From Clostridia bacterium (GTDB lineage: Bacteria > Bacillota > Clostridia > TANB77 > UBA1234): DNA of 64,000 nucleotides. The stretch spans positions 62,001-126,000 of the forward strand of contig JAFUGE010000005.1 of the NCBI GenBank assembly GCA_017469545.1. The letters are read 5' to 3'. Numbering within the stretch: position 1 is the first letter of the stretch; each line of letters begins with the position of its first letter. The notes beneath the pieces are model-generated. The model saw only the letters and a list, made by a program, of their open reading frames with translations, searched no databases and was not told the DNA's origin. Of the stretch, positions 8,512-15,935 are shown in pieces. A program made the position numbers and the translations under genes.

Positions 8512-10320
8512 TTACAACTGTTTTAGTGGAACTTTAATAATAACTTCTGTCCCTTTGCCAACTTCGCTCTTCATATCAATACTTCCGCCATTTGCCTCAA
8601 TAATCTCTTTGGCAATCGGAAGCCCCAAGCCAGTTCCGCCCATCTCACGAGACCTTGCCTTATCCACACGATAAAATCTCTCGAAGACTCTTGGCAAATC
8701 CTCTTCCGGAATACCAATTCCGTTATCAATAATTTTAATATAGGCGTCGTCGTGCACCGAACCCACATAAACCTTGATATTGCCGTTCTCCGGCGTATAC
8801 TTAATGCTATTCGTCAAAATATTCGTTACCACTTGCTCAATACCATCTCTATCCGCATTGACCAAAGGTACATTGGCAGTTACAAAACAATCTAGAATTT
8901 GATTCTTTGTCTCTGCTTGAATCTTATGCTTCTCACAAATTTGCTTTACCAATACAGGCAAATCAAAATCGACTTTATTCCAAGCTACCTTCTTGTAATC
9001 AAACTTGGTAAGCTGCAACAAATCACTCACAAGCCTTGTCATTCGATTGGCTTCTGTCAATATTACATTCAAAAATCTATTTTCGCTTTCCTTGTCAATC
9101 TCTTGATCTAAAAGCGTTTCCGTATACGTTTTTATCGAAGTAAGTGGCGTCTTTAGCTCGTGCGAAACATTCGCCACAAACTCTTTTCTCATGTCGTCTA
9201 GCTTTGCCTGCTTTGTAATATCCTGGATAACCACAATCACACCAATGGCATGTTCTTTCTCGTCTCTAAATGGCGCAAAAAACATATTCACAAAAATGTC
9301 GCCCACATTCACCATCTGCTCCGAAGAAGTCCAGTCGTCCAGATAAATAATTTTTTCCATATTAATATCAATCTTGTAGTTTCCAAAAATATCTTCAAAT
9401 TTCTCGTTACCCTTTAATTTAAAAATCTTTTTCGCTGCCAAATTCGCGTGAATTGTTTCTCCCTGAAGATTAAAAACGAGAACACCGTCCGTCAAGTGAA
9501 GAAGAATGGTCTCAAATTTACTCTTCTCACTCGATATTTCATTTAGGTTATTTTTAATCTGCATCGTCATATCACTAAACGTCTGAATCAATTTGGAAAT
9601 CTCATAGCCCGACTTGCTCTTATCCGGAAACTTTACTTGATCAATGTCGCCACGCGCAATCTTTTCCGCTTCTTTCGTTAGCGTATCAATCGGCCTTGTA
9701 ATATTCGAAGCAAATACGACAGAAACAATAATGGCAATAAACGTAATAATCACAATGGCTGTCCCATACATCAAACGCACTTCGTTAAGCTGCGTATTAA
9801 TATAATCTTTGCTTTGCTCAATCACAATAATATACTCAATCTCGCCCTCGTTTTCCAAGCGATGCGTAATCACATAAGCAAATAAATAATTCTGACTTTC
9901 TGTATCATTAAAAACAGCGTAGCCCATCCTGTTTTGTTTCGCTTCGTTAATACATTGCAGCATATTCGGCGTTATCTCAGAGTTCTTGCTAGAAAATAGC
10001 ACATTGCCATCCTTATCTAGTATTTTCCCCGAACGACTAATATTATTAAGTGAAAAATAGGCACTAAAATTACTATAAATTTTATTTAAATTTTCTTTTT
10101 CTAACTCCTCGCGATTGACATCCTCATATTGCTCTGTTTCGCCAATGCTATTAATATTAATGCCAAAACTCGAAATCGTATTTAGCATTTCCTCCGCAAA
10201 GCCTCTGTAGTAAACCTGTTCCATCTTTAAAACAGAAAACGTGCCTACTGCAACCAAGCTTACCAAGACAAAGGCAAAAAACAGTAAAATCATTTTTAAC
10301 TGAAGACTTTTAAAAAACAT
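8512..10320 (-). CDS. walK: Sensor histidine kinase WalK (YycG)
   Basis: 602 residues. TM1 about 9-28, an extracytoplasmic sensor of about 150 residues, TM2 about 182-203, HAMP (TRPIDTLTKEAEKIARGDI), a PAS domain (about 265-370), HisKA with the phospho-accepting His in VANVSHELKTPLTSIKTY, and HATPase with NILTNSIKYTPENG and GGTGLGLPIAKEI. This is the full WalK layout; in low-GC Gram-positives the pair senses and controls cell-wall turnover and is usually essential. It follows walR with a family A repeat in between. Confidence 0.93.
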   Translation of the reverse strand: MFFKSLQLKMILLFFAFVLVSLVAVGTFSVLKMEQVYYRGFAEEMLNTISSFGININSIGETEQYEDVNREELEKENLNKIYSNFSAYFSLNNISRSGKILDKDGNVLFSSKNSEITPNMLQCINEAKQNRMGYAVFNDTESQNYLFAYVITHRLENEGEIEYIIVIEQSKDYINTQLNEVRLMYGTAIVIITFIAIIVSVVFASNITRPIDTLTKEAEKIARGDIDQVKFPDKSKSGYEISKLIQTFSDMTMQIKNNLNEISSEKSKFETILLHLTDGVLVFNLQGETIHANLAAKKIFKLKGNEKFEDIFGNYKIDINMEKIIYLDDWTSSEQMVNVGDIFVNMFFAPFRDEKEHAIGVIVVIQDITKQAKLDDMRKEFVANVSHELKTPLTSIKTYTETLLDQEIDKESENRFLNVILTEANRMTRLVSDLLQLTKFDYKKVAWNKVDFDLPVLVKQICEKHKIQAETKNQILDCFVTANVPLVNADRDGIEQVVTNILTNSIKYTPENGNIKVYVGSVHDDAYIKIIDNGIGIPEEDLPRVFERFYRVDKARSREMGGTGLGLPIAKEIIEANGGSIDMKSEVGKGTEVIIKVPLKQL

Positions 10321-10347
10321 ATTTTGCTCCTTTGATTTTTAACGTAT

Positions 10348-10375
10348 GCGGGCAGCGTTTTTGCGCTGCCCCTAC
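10348..10375 (-). repeat. Family A palindromic repeat between walR and walK
   Basis: Minus-oriented copy, GCGGGCAGCGTTTTTGCGCT then GCCCCTAC on the plus strand. Located in the 72-base walR-walK spacer, so it would be transcribed inside the operon. Confidence 0.85.
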
Positions 10376-10392
10376 CATAAAATTTGTTTCAT

Positions 10393-11091
10393 TTATACTG
10401 ACGGATTGAAATAATAGCCGATGCCTCTCTTTGTTGCCAAGAACTCAGGCACACTAGGATTTTGTTCAATCTTTTCTCTAATTCTTCTTACCGTCACATC
10501 TACTGTTCTTACATCGCCAAAATATTCATAGCCCCAAACTTTTTCCAAAAGCTCTTCTCTTGAAAAAATTTGTCCCTTTTGTACTGCCAAGAACTTTAAT
10601 AATTCAAACTCTCTTAGCGTCAATTCTACGCTCTTGCCATTAATCTTTGCCTCATATCGATCGGTGTCTAATGTCAATGGGCCGAAATTCAAAGCCGTCT
10701 CGTTGCTAGGCTTCGTCATTTCAAACGCCATTGTCTTTCTTAAGTTTGCTTTGACTCTTGCAACCACTTCTCTCACACTAAAAGGCTTTGTAATGTAGTC
10801 GTCCGCACCAAGCTCTAGGCCAATGATTTTATCAACCACATCTTCCTTCGCTGTTACCATGATAATCGGAACATTACTATTTTGACGAATTTCTCTGCAA
10901 ACCGAAAACCCATCTTTCTTCGGAAGCATCACATCTAGCAAAATCAAATCTGGTTTCTCGCTCTCCGCCATAGAAACTGCTTGCTCGCCATCATGCGCCT
11001 CCACTGTTTTATATCCCTCTTTTGTAAGATTATAATTGAGTATATCCACTATCGCTTTTTCGTCGTCAACAATCAAAATTTTCTTATCCAT
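10393..11091 (-). CDS. walR: Response regulator WalR (YycF)
   Basis: 232 residues. Receiver domain with acidic pocket D9/D10, phospho-acceptor D53 (LLDVMLP), T/K switch residues (MVTAKED, ITKPFSVRE) and an OmpR-type winged-helix domain (LTLREFELLKFLAVQKGQ, VRTVDVTVRRIREKIE). The close match to the WalR C-terminus and the neighbouring walK support this over other OmpR regulators. It controls autolysins and wall metabolism. First gene after a good promoter. Confidence 0.94.
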   Translation of the reverse strand: MDKKILIVDDEKAIVDILNYNLTKEGYKTVEAHDGEQAVSMAESEKPDLILLDVMLPKKDGFSVCREIRQNSNVPIIMVTAKEDVVDKIIGLELGADDYITKPFSVREVVARVKANLRKTMAFEMTKPSNETALNFGPLTLDTDRYEAKINGKSVELTLREFELLKFLAVQKGQIFSREELLEKVWGYEYFGDVRTVDVTVRRIREKIEQNPSVPEFLATKRGIGYYFNPSV

Positions 11092-11136
11092 TTTTCAACA
11101 CCCTTCCTTACGGATAGACAGTTTTGTCATACTTTT

Positions 11137-11165
11137 ATTATCCATTAACGGAACAAAAAAGTCAA
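11137..11165 (-). promoter_or_regulatory. Promoter of the walRK operon
   Basis: On the minus strand TTGACT (11160-11165), 17 bases, GATAAT (11137-11142), about 45 bases upstream of the walR ATG. Confidence 0.75.
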
Positions 11166-11189
11166 TACAAAAATAATGGAATTTCTTCT

Positions 11190-11215
11190 GTAGGGGTCGG
11201 CGTCTCGACGACCCG
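11190..11215 (+). repeat. Family B palindromic repeat
   Basis: GTAGGGGTCGGCGTCTCGAC then GACCCG. Shares the GTAGGGG end with family A but has a different stem (GGGTCG / CGACCC). Lies between walR and the M23 gene, in the opposite orientation to both. Confidence 0.85.
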
Positions 11216-11216
11216 T

Positions 11217-11246
11217 CAAAAAAATCGGGCACTAACATGCCCGATC
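11217..11246 (-). terminator. Intrinsic terminator of the M23 peptidase gene
   Basis: On the minus strand ATCGGGCA (11238-11245), loop TGTTAG, TGCCCGAT (11224-11231), then seven Ts. It follows the M23 stop codon by about 23 bases. Confidence 0.88.
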
Positions 11247-11268
11247 TTCATTTTCAAATTTGTGCGAA

Positions 11269-12288
11269 TTACAACATATCCGCAGGATTCATATGCTTAC
11301 CATTATACCTAATCTCCAAATGTACGTGAGGTCCAGTCGATCTACCCGTGCTTCCTACATAAGAAACCACATCGCCTTGTTTTACCTCGTCGCCAACACT
11401 CACAGCAAATCTGCTACAATGTGCATAATACGTTTCAAATCCACCCGCGTGTTGTATCTTTACTAAATAACCATAATTTCCACTCCATTGTGCGCAAGTA
11501 ACAACGCCATCTTCCGCAGCGTGTATTGGTGTGCCTAGAGGAGCAGCATAGTCTATACCTGTATGGAACTCTGTTCCATTTCTTCTCCATCCATATCTAG
11601 AAGTAATCACATAGCTCTCAAGTGGAAGCGTAAAGTTTAACTCTTTACTGCTTTCCTTTAGGGCAGCTAAAACTTCTGCAGAAACTGTTAAGCCAGTCGA
11701 AGGTGTCGTATATATTTTAGTAATCTCCGCATTAAGCTTTTTAACAGGAGCAATGATATCTGCTACTGCCACTTCTACGTCAGAAGATACTTCGTACTCT
11801 TTCTCGTACTTTTCACTAATCGTTAAAGTAGCCTTCTTCGTGTAGTTTTTCTGCTCTTCATTTGCCTTGTCTACAATTTCTTGTGCCATGGCTAATGTCT
11901 CTACTCTGCATACTTCTTCGTCATTTGATTCGACGGCATATACTTTATAGTAAATATCGCATTTACTCTTAATATATGCATAAATCTCTTCGTCATTTGT
12001 TTCAATATCTTTTTTGGCAAGTTTAAAAGTATACTCTGGTTTTTCCTTTAAAATGACATATCCTACGTTTTCGCTATCGCCATATTGCAAATAATTTTCA
12101 ATATTCTTTTGCAACACATTCTTGTTTTGTGCATAACCTAAGTCTTCGTCGCCATAAGCAACACTGTACACTGGTTTGTACTCTAAAAGCACTAGCGAAC
12201 CAAGTACGGAAAAACCTAGAAGCATGGCAACAAATACTTTTGTACAGATACTTGTTACTAACTTTGCCCTATTTGAAATCCTTATCAA
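11269..12288 (-). CDS. M23-family peptidoglycan endopeptidase with N-terminal membrane anchor
   Basis: 339 residues starting at TTG (AAGGAG nine bases upstream). An N-terminal hydrophobic segment (about 14-34) anchors or exports the protein. A mixed helical region follows, then the LytM/M23 domain with the zinc motif HTGIDYAAP and the active-site HVHLEIR near the C-terminus. Such enzymes cut peptide cross-links of peptidoglycan outside the membrane. Position beside walRK and a WalR-like direct repeat upstream suggest control by WalR. A strong terminator follows, so it is probably monocistronic. Confidence 0.9.
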   Translation of the reverse strand: MIRISNRAKLVTSICTKVFVAMLLGFSVLGSLVLLEYKPVYSVAYGDEDLGYAQNKNVLQKNIENYLQYGDSENVGYVILKEKPEYTFKLAKKDIETNDEEIYAYIKSKCDIYYKVYAVESNDEEVCRVETLAMAQEIVDKANEEQKNYTKKATLTISEKYEKEYEVSSDVEVAVADIIAPVKKLNAEITKIYTTPSTGLTVSAEVLAALKESSKELNFTLPLESYVITSRYGWRRNGTEFHTGIDYAAPLGTPIHAAEDGVVTCAQWSGNYGYLVKIQHAGGFETYYAHCSRFAVSVGDEVKQGDVVSYVGSTGRSTGPHVHLEIRYNGKHMNPADML

Positions 12289-12341
12289 GTTTTCAACTCC
12301 TTTTTGAAACAGAATTTTTGTATTTCAAACAATATTATTTT

Positions 12342-12370
12342 ACTATAAAAGTTTTTGGGGTGCAAATCAA
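12342..12370 (-). promoter_or_regulatory. Promoter of the M23 peptidase gene
   Basis: On the minus strand TTGATT (12365-12370), 17 bases, TATAGT (12342-12347), about 55 bases before the start codon. Confidence 0.6.
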
Positions 12371-12469
12371 ATTATCCTTTTTAAAGTTTATTACAAACCC
12401 TTAGTTTGAATTTTTAGGCAATTTTGCCACATTATCTCACTAATTCTTCGATTTGCTCCATTTTTCGTT

Positions 12470-12486
12470 TTTACAAACTGTTTACA
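12470..12486 (-). promoter_or_regulatory. Candidate WalR binding site
   Basis: On the minus strand TGTAAA-CAGTT-TGTAAA matches the WalR/YycF direct repeat TGTWAH-N5-TGTWAH exactly. It lies about 100 bases upstream of the -35 box of the M23 gene, farther than in typical activated promoters. A weaker half-match lies closer to the promoter. Confidence 0.5.
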
Positions 12487-12488
12487 AA

Positions 12489-12968
12489 TTACTTAAGAGT
12501 ATTGTAATAAAGCATCTCAATATCCTTAAACTCATAGACAATACTGTTTTCATTGTTTCTATAGAAGCCATCCACCAAATAAACTTTATCCGTGGCCATA
12601 TCGACAACATATTCTCCCAAAATTTTTTCTAGTTCAATTTTATAAGCATTGTCCGGTGTAATCAAATAAAGATTGTCCGCGCCAGCATCTGGCGAAAAAA
12701 GGCCAATTCTTGCATAATTTGACTGTAGCCATGATTCTGTGACCGGTTCGAAAAGAGACGAAATCGGATACGTCGTCGGATTAATCTCATTTAATGTTTT
12801 TGCATTTTCATAAGCCTCTTTGACACTATGAACCTCCGCATAAGCTCTTGCAAGCTTTGCCTCGGTAGAAGTATTCGAAGAATACCAAATAGCAAAAGAA
12901 GCTATAATAATAATGATAATAATTGCTACAATCACACTTGCCAGCGTTACGCCTCGCTCGTTTCTCAT
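12489..12968 (-). CDS. Type IV prepilin-like protein
   Basis: 159 residues from ATG 12968 (AGGGGGTG nine bases upstream); a GTG four codons earlier is less likely. Short basic leader MRNERG, then VTLASVIVAIIIIIIIASFA: a class III signal peptide cut after Gly. The usual Glu at mature position 5 is absent (Ser there). The C-terminal part resembles a small pilin head with no Cys pair. It is in tandem with a second prepilin gene, suggesting a minor-pilin pair or a secretion pseudopilus. Confidence 0.72.
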   Translation of the reverse strand: MRNERGVTLASVIVAIIIIIIIASFAIWYSSNTSTEAKLARAYAEVHSVKEAYENAKTLNEINPTTYPISSLFEPVTESWLQSNYARIGLFSPDAGADNLYLITPDNAYKIELEKILGEYVVDMATDKVYLVDGFYRNNENSIVYEFKDIEMLYYNTLK

Positions 12969-12986
12969 TTTAAGAAACACCCCCTA

Positions 12987-13430
12987 TTAATTTCTTCCTT
13001 TGTTTACCAAACTTTCTGCATCACTCAATGTTTGAATCTTTGTGCCCTGAATATCAACAGGTTCCATTAGTCTAATATCTCCTGAATCAAAATTTACCAA
13101 ATATGTTCTCTTAAGATTGTTAATTCCTAAGTTTTTCGCCACTTCACTTGTCGTTCCCTGCATACTACCATAGATAATAACCGCATTATCGTCCGAAAGC
13201 TCCGCATCAAAATGGACGCCCTGCAAAGGCTCAAAATCGTCCTGAAGCGCAATCTGACTTCTCACCGTTTCTACCGCCTGTTGCACACTTAGCATTTCGG
13301 CGTAAACCTCCACAGCCTTAGCGTGAGCAGCAGAACTTTGCGCACTGTAAATGGCAAACAATGCTATCATTAACAAAATAATTATTGAAACAACAACTTC
13401 AATCATAGAAATACCCTCTTCTTTTCTCAT
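12987..13430 (-). CDS. Type IV prepilin-like protein with canonical cleavage motif
   Basis: 147 residues. MRKEEG followed by ISMIEVVVSIIILLM gives a textbook prepilin peptidase site with Glu at mature position 5, then a long N-terminal helix (AHAKAVEVYAEMLSVQQAVE) and a small beta-rich head. It precedes the sister gene by 18 bases. No pilus ATPase or prepilin peptidase gene is adjacent, so the partner machinery is elsewhere. Confidence 0.78.
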   Translation of the reverse strand: MRKEEGISMIEVVVSIIILLMIALFAIYSAQSSAAHAKAVEVYAEMLSVQQAVETVRSQIALQDDFEPLQGVHFDAELSDDNAVIIYGSMQGTTSEVAKNLGINNLKRTYLVNFDSGDIRLMEPVDIQGTKIQTLSDAESLVNKGRN

Positions 13431-13504
13431 ATTTTATCACTCCATACATAAAATGATTATCATTCGAAACAATTATACACGAAGTCGCCAGCAAAACGCA
13501 AGCC

Positions 13505-14551
13505 CTACCCCAAAATTTTCATATTAGAAAACTTGGCCATCAATCGTTTCATGCCCACTTTCTCAAAATTAATTTCCACCACTAAATCGTCGTCTTCCGG
13601 CGTCACTTTCGTAATCACGCCAGCGCCAAACTTCTTATGCTCCACAGAAACGCCCTCTTTGAAAGCTGCCAAATCGGTATCTTCGTTTGCCTGAATGCCT
13701 TGCAAAAAGCTCTCGGCCGTTCTAAAACTAAATGCGGCAGCAGGAGACTTCTTGATATTTGGAACGCTACTTGTAAAGTAGTCGTCAAACTCATATGTCT
13801 TTCTCTCTGGTCTCTTTTGCATATTTCCCTCAATGTATTCTTGCGGCACTTCCGTCAAAAAGCGAGAAACAGAATTATACGAAGTACTTCCAAACGTGGT
13901 TCTGGAATTGGCGCACGTCAAATACAAATGCTCCTTTGCTCTCGTCACGCCTACGTAGCAAAGCCTGCGCTCCTCTTCTAGTTCTGGCTCTTCGCCAATC
14001 GAGCGATAGCTTGGGAACAAGCCATCCTCCATTCCCACCATAAATACCACAGGGAATTCTAGTCCTTTTGCGGTATGGAACGTCATTAGCCTAATGCTGT
14101 CTTGCTCTTCGTCTACCGAATCCAAATCCGTTACCAGCGCCAAATTCTCCAAGAAATCGTTTAGCGTATGTTCTGCTTCCTCATTCTCAAATTCAACGGC
14201 AACATTCAAAAACTCTCCTAAGTTCTCAATCCTGCTCTCAGACTCTGCCGACTCCTCAAGTTCTAGTGCAGACATATACCCTGACTCTTTTAATACCCTA
14301 GAAATCAGCCCCTCAATGCCAGAAGTATCCTTCTGCATCGTCTCGATAAATGTCACAAAATCGCGAATATTGGCGTTTGCCCTCGTCGCCACATATTGGT
14401 CAATATCCTTAATAATCGTAAACATCGAGACATTTTTATCATTCGAAATCATTTCGATTTGCTCCAGCGTCGTCTTACCAATGCCACGTTTTGGCTCATT
14501 GATAATTCTCTTCAAACTCACATCGTCATTCGGATTGGCAATCACTCTCAA
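13505..14551 (-). CDS. pcrA: PcrA/UvrD-type helicase, C-terminal fragment after an in-frame TGA
   Basis: 348 residues from a TTG codon, in the same frame as the upstream fragment. It holds helicase domain 2: RGIGKTTLEQIE, LMTFHTAKGLEFPVVFMVGM, LEEERRLCYVGVTRAKEHL, and the C-terminal PcrA tail (VEHKKFGAGVITKV..KRLMAKFSNMKIL). No ribosome site precedes the TTG, so independent translation is doubtful. Together with the upstream ORF and the bridge residues KEIKDIIAYL it adds up to a normal PcrA of about 745 residues. Confidence 0.88.
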   Translation of the reverse strand: MRVIANPNDDVSLKRIINEPKRGIGKTTLEQIEMISNDKNVSMFTIIKDIDQYVATRANANIRDFVTFIETMQKDTSGIEGLISRVLKESGYMSALELEESAESESRIENLGEFLNVAVEFENEEAEHTLNDFLENLALVTDLDSVDEEQDSIRLMTFHTAKGLEFPVVFMVGMEDGLFPSYRSIGEEPELEEERRLCYVGVTRAKEHLYLTCANSRTTFGSTSYNSVSRFLTEVPQEYIEGNMQKRPERKTYEFDDYFTSSVPNIKKSPAAAFSFRTAESFLQGIQANEDTDLAAFKEGVSVEHKKFGAGVITKVTPEDDDLVVEINFEKVGMKRLMAKFSNMKILG

Positions 14552-14578
14552 ATAAGCAATGATATCCTTAATTTCTTT

Positions 14579-15739
14579 TCATTCATAGAACTTCTGCCCG
14601 CCAACAACCTTGTATGGAATTCCCTCTCGCATAAAAACGGTTTCAAAAGCTCGCGACTGCGCATTCGTACGATACAAAATCGTAAAATCCGCATAATGAT
14701 AATACTCTTCTCTTCTTAAATGGTTTACTTGCTCTACCACGTAATTAGCCTCGTCATATTCGTCCTGCGCTTGATGGAACGTAGGCTTTTCTCCCGCCTC
14801 ATTTTCCGTCCACAAATTCTTCTTCACATTGCCCGTATTATGCTTAATTACTTCGTTTGCCAGTGCCAAAATATTTTTCGAAGAACGGTAATTTTGCTCT
14901 AGCTTAATCACTTTTGTATTCGGAAATGTCTTCTCAAAATTCAAAATATTCGAAATGTCAGCGCCTCTAAACTTATAAATACTCTGTTGGTCGTCACCAA
15001 CAACGCAAATATTATGATGTTTTCTTGCTAACATAGAAACAAGCAAATCCTGCGCCTTGTTGGTATCCTGATACTCGTCCACCAATATGTACTGAAACTT
15101 CTCTTGATAATACTCTAGCGTCTCCGGATTTTCTTTCAAAATACGAATCGCAACATCAATAATATCGTCAAAATCCAAAGCATTATTCTTTTTCAATTTC
15201 GCCTGATACAACGAATACGCCTTTGCCACATTGCTAAGCCTAAAATCACTCGCATACATATTCGCATATTGCACATCGCTAATCAAATCATTCTTCGCAC
15301 GGCTCACTTCGCCAAGCAAAAACTTATCACTATACATCTTATCATTCAAGTTTAGCTCTTTCATACACTGCTTCATAACCGTCTTAGAATCGCTCGTATC
15401 AAAAATCAAAAAATTCTTATCATAGCCGGCCTTCTCAATCTCGCGCCTTAGTAGTCGAACACACATCGCGTGAAACGTGCCAACCCACATATCTTTCGCC
15501 GTATCTTCGCCGATTAACTTCTCAATTCTCTCTTTCATTTCTCGCGCCGCTTTATTTGTAAACGTAATCGCAAGCACATTCCACGGCTTCACGTTATGAT
15601 TCGAAATCAAATTTGCAATACGATGCGTTAATACTCTCGTCTTGCCACTACCTGCCCCAGCAATGACCAAAAGTGGCCCCTCTGTATACATTACAGCCTC
15701 TTTCTGCTCTTTATTTAACCCCTCTAAAATATCCTGCAT
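14579..15739 (-). CDS. pcrA: PcrA/UvrD-type helicase, N-terminal fragment ending at TGA in place of a conserved Arg
   Basis: 386 residues. Walker A AGAGSGKT (27-34), AITFTNKAAREMKERI, VDEYQDTNKAQ, GDDQQSIYKFRGA and QNYRSSKNIL identify an SF1A 3'-5' helicase of the PcrA/UvrD family, used in repair and in clearing replication conflicts. It stops at GGQKFYE-TGA (14579-14581), where homologues read GGQKFYERKEIKD. The reading frame continues without a shift for another 358 codons. This is therefore a point nonsense change (CGA or AGA to TGA), a sequencing or strain variant, or readthrough. Start: AAGGAG then ATG. Confidence 0.9.
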   Translation of the reverse strand: MQDILEGLNKEQKEAVMYTEGPLLVIAGAGSGKTRVLTHRIANLISNHNVKPWNVLAITFTNKAAREMKERIEKLIGEDTAKDMWVGTFHAMCVRLLRREIEKAGYDKNFLIFDTSDSKTVMKQCMKELNLNDKMYSDKFLLGEVSRAKNDLISDVQYANMYASDFRLSNVAKAYSLYQAKLKKNNALDFDDIIDVAIRILKENPETLEYYQEKFQYILVDEYQDTNKAQDLLVSMLARKHHNICVVGDDQQSIYKFRGADISNILNFEKTFPNTKVIKLEQNYRSSKNILALANEVIKHNTGNVKKNLWTENEAGEKPTFHQAQDEYDEANYVVEQVNHLRREEYYHYADFTILYRTNAQSRAFETVFMREGIPYKVVGGQKFYE

Positions 15740-15821
15740 TTTTATTCTCCTTGTTTCATATAAATTTTCGCAACATCTATTTTATCAATACCACCCAAAC
15801 AATGCAATAAGAATTATTTTT

Positions 15822-15928
15822 GTCCAAGGGTTATCCAAGGGGGACGGAAGAAAATGGATAAGACTTCTTATCCATTTTCCTCTGTCCCCCTTGGATAGCC
15901 CCCCTTGGACAACCCCCTTGGATAACCC
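15822..15928. repeat. Family C large palindrome (copy 1)
   Basis: A long inverted repeat with core AAAATGGATAAGA / TCTTATCCATTTT flanked by CCAAGGGGGAC / GTCCCCCTTGG and repeated CCAAGGG arms. Located between the stop of the beta-glucan synthase C-terminal ORF and pcrA. No transposase. The rest of 15740-15935 shows nothing else. Confidence 0.88.
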
Positions 15929-15935
15929 AAATGTT

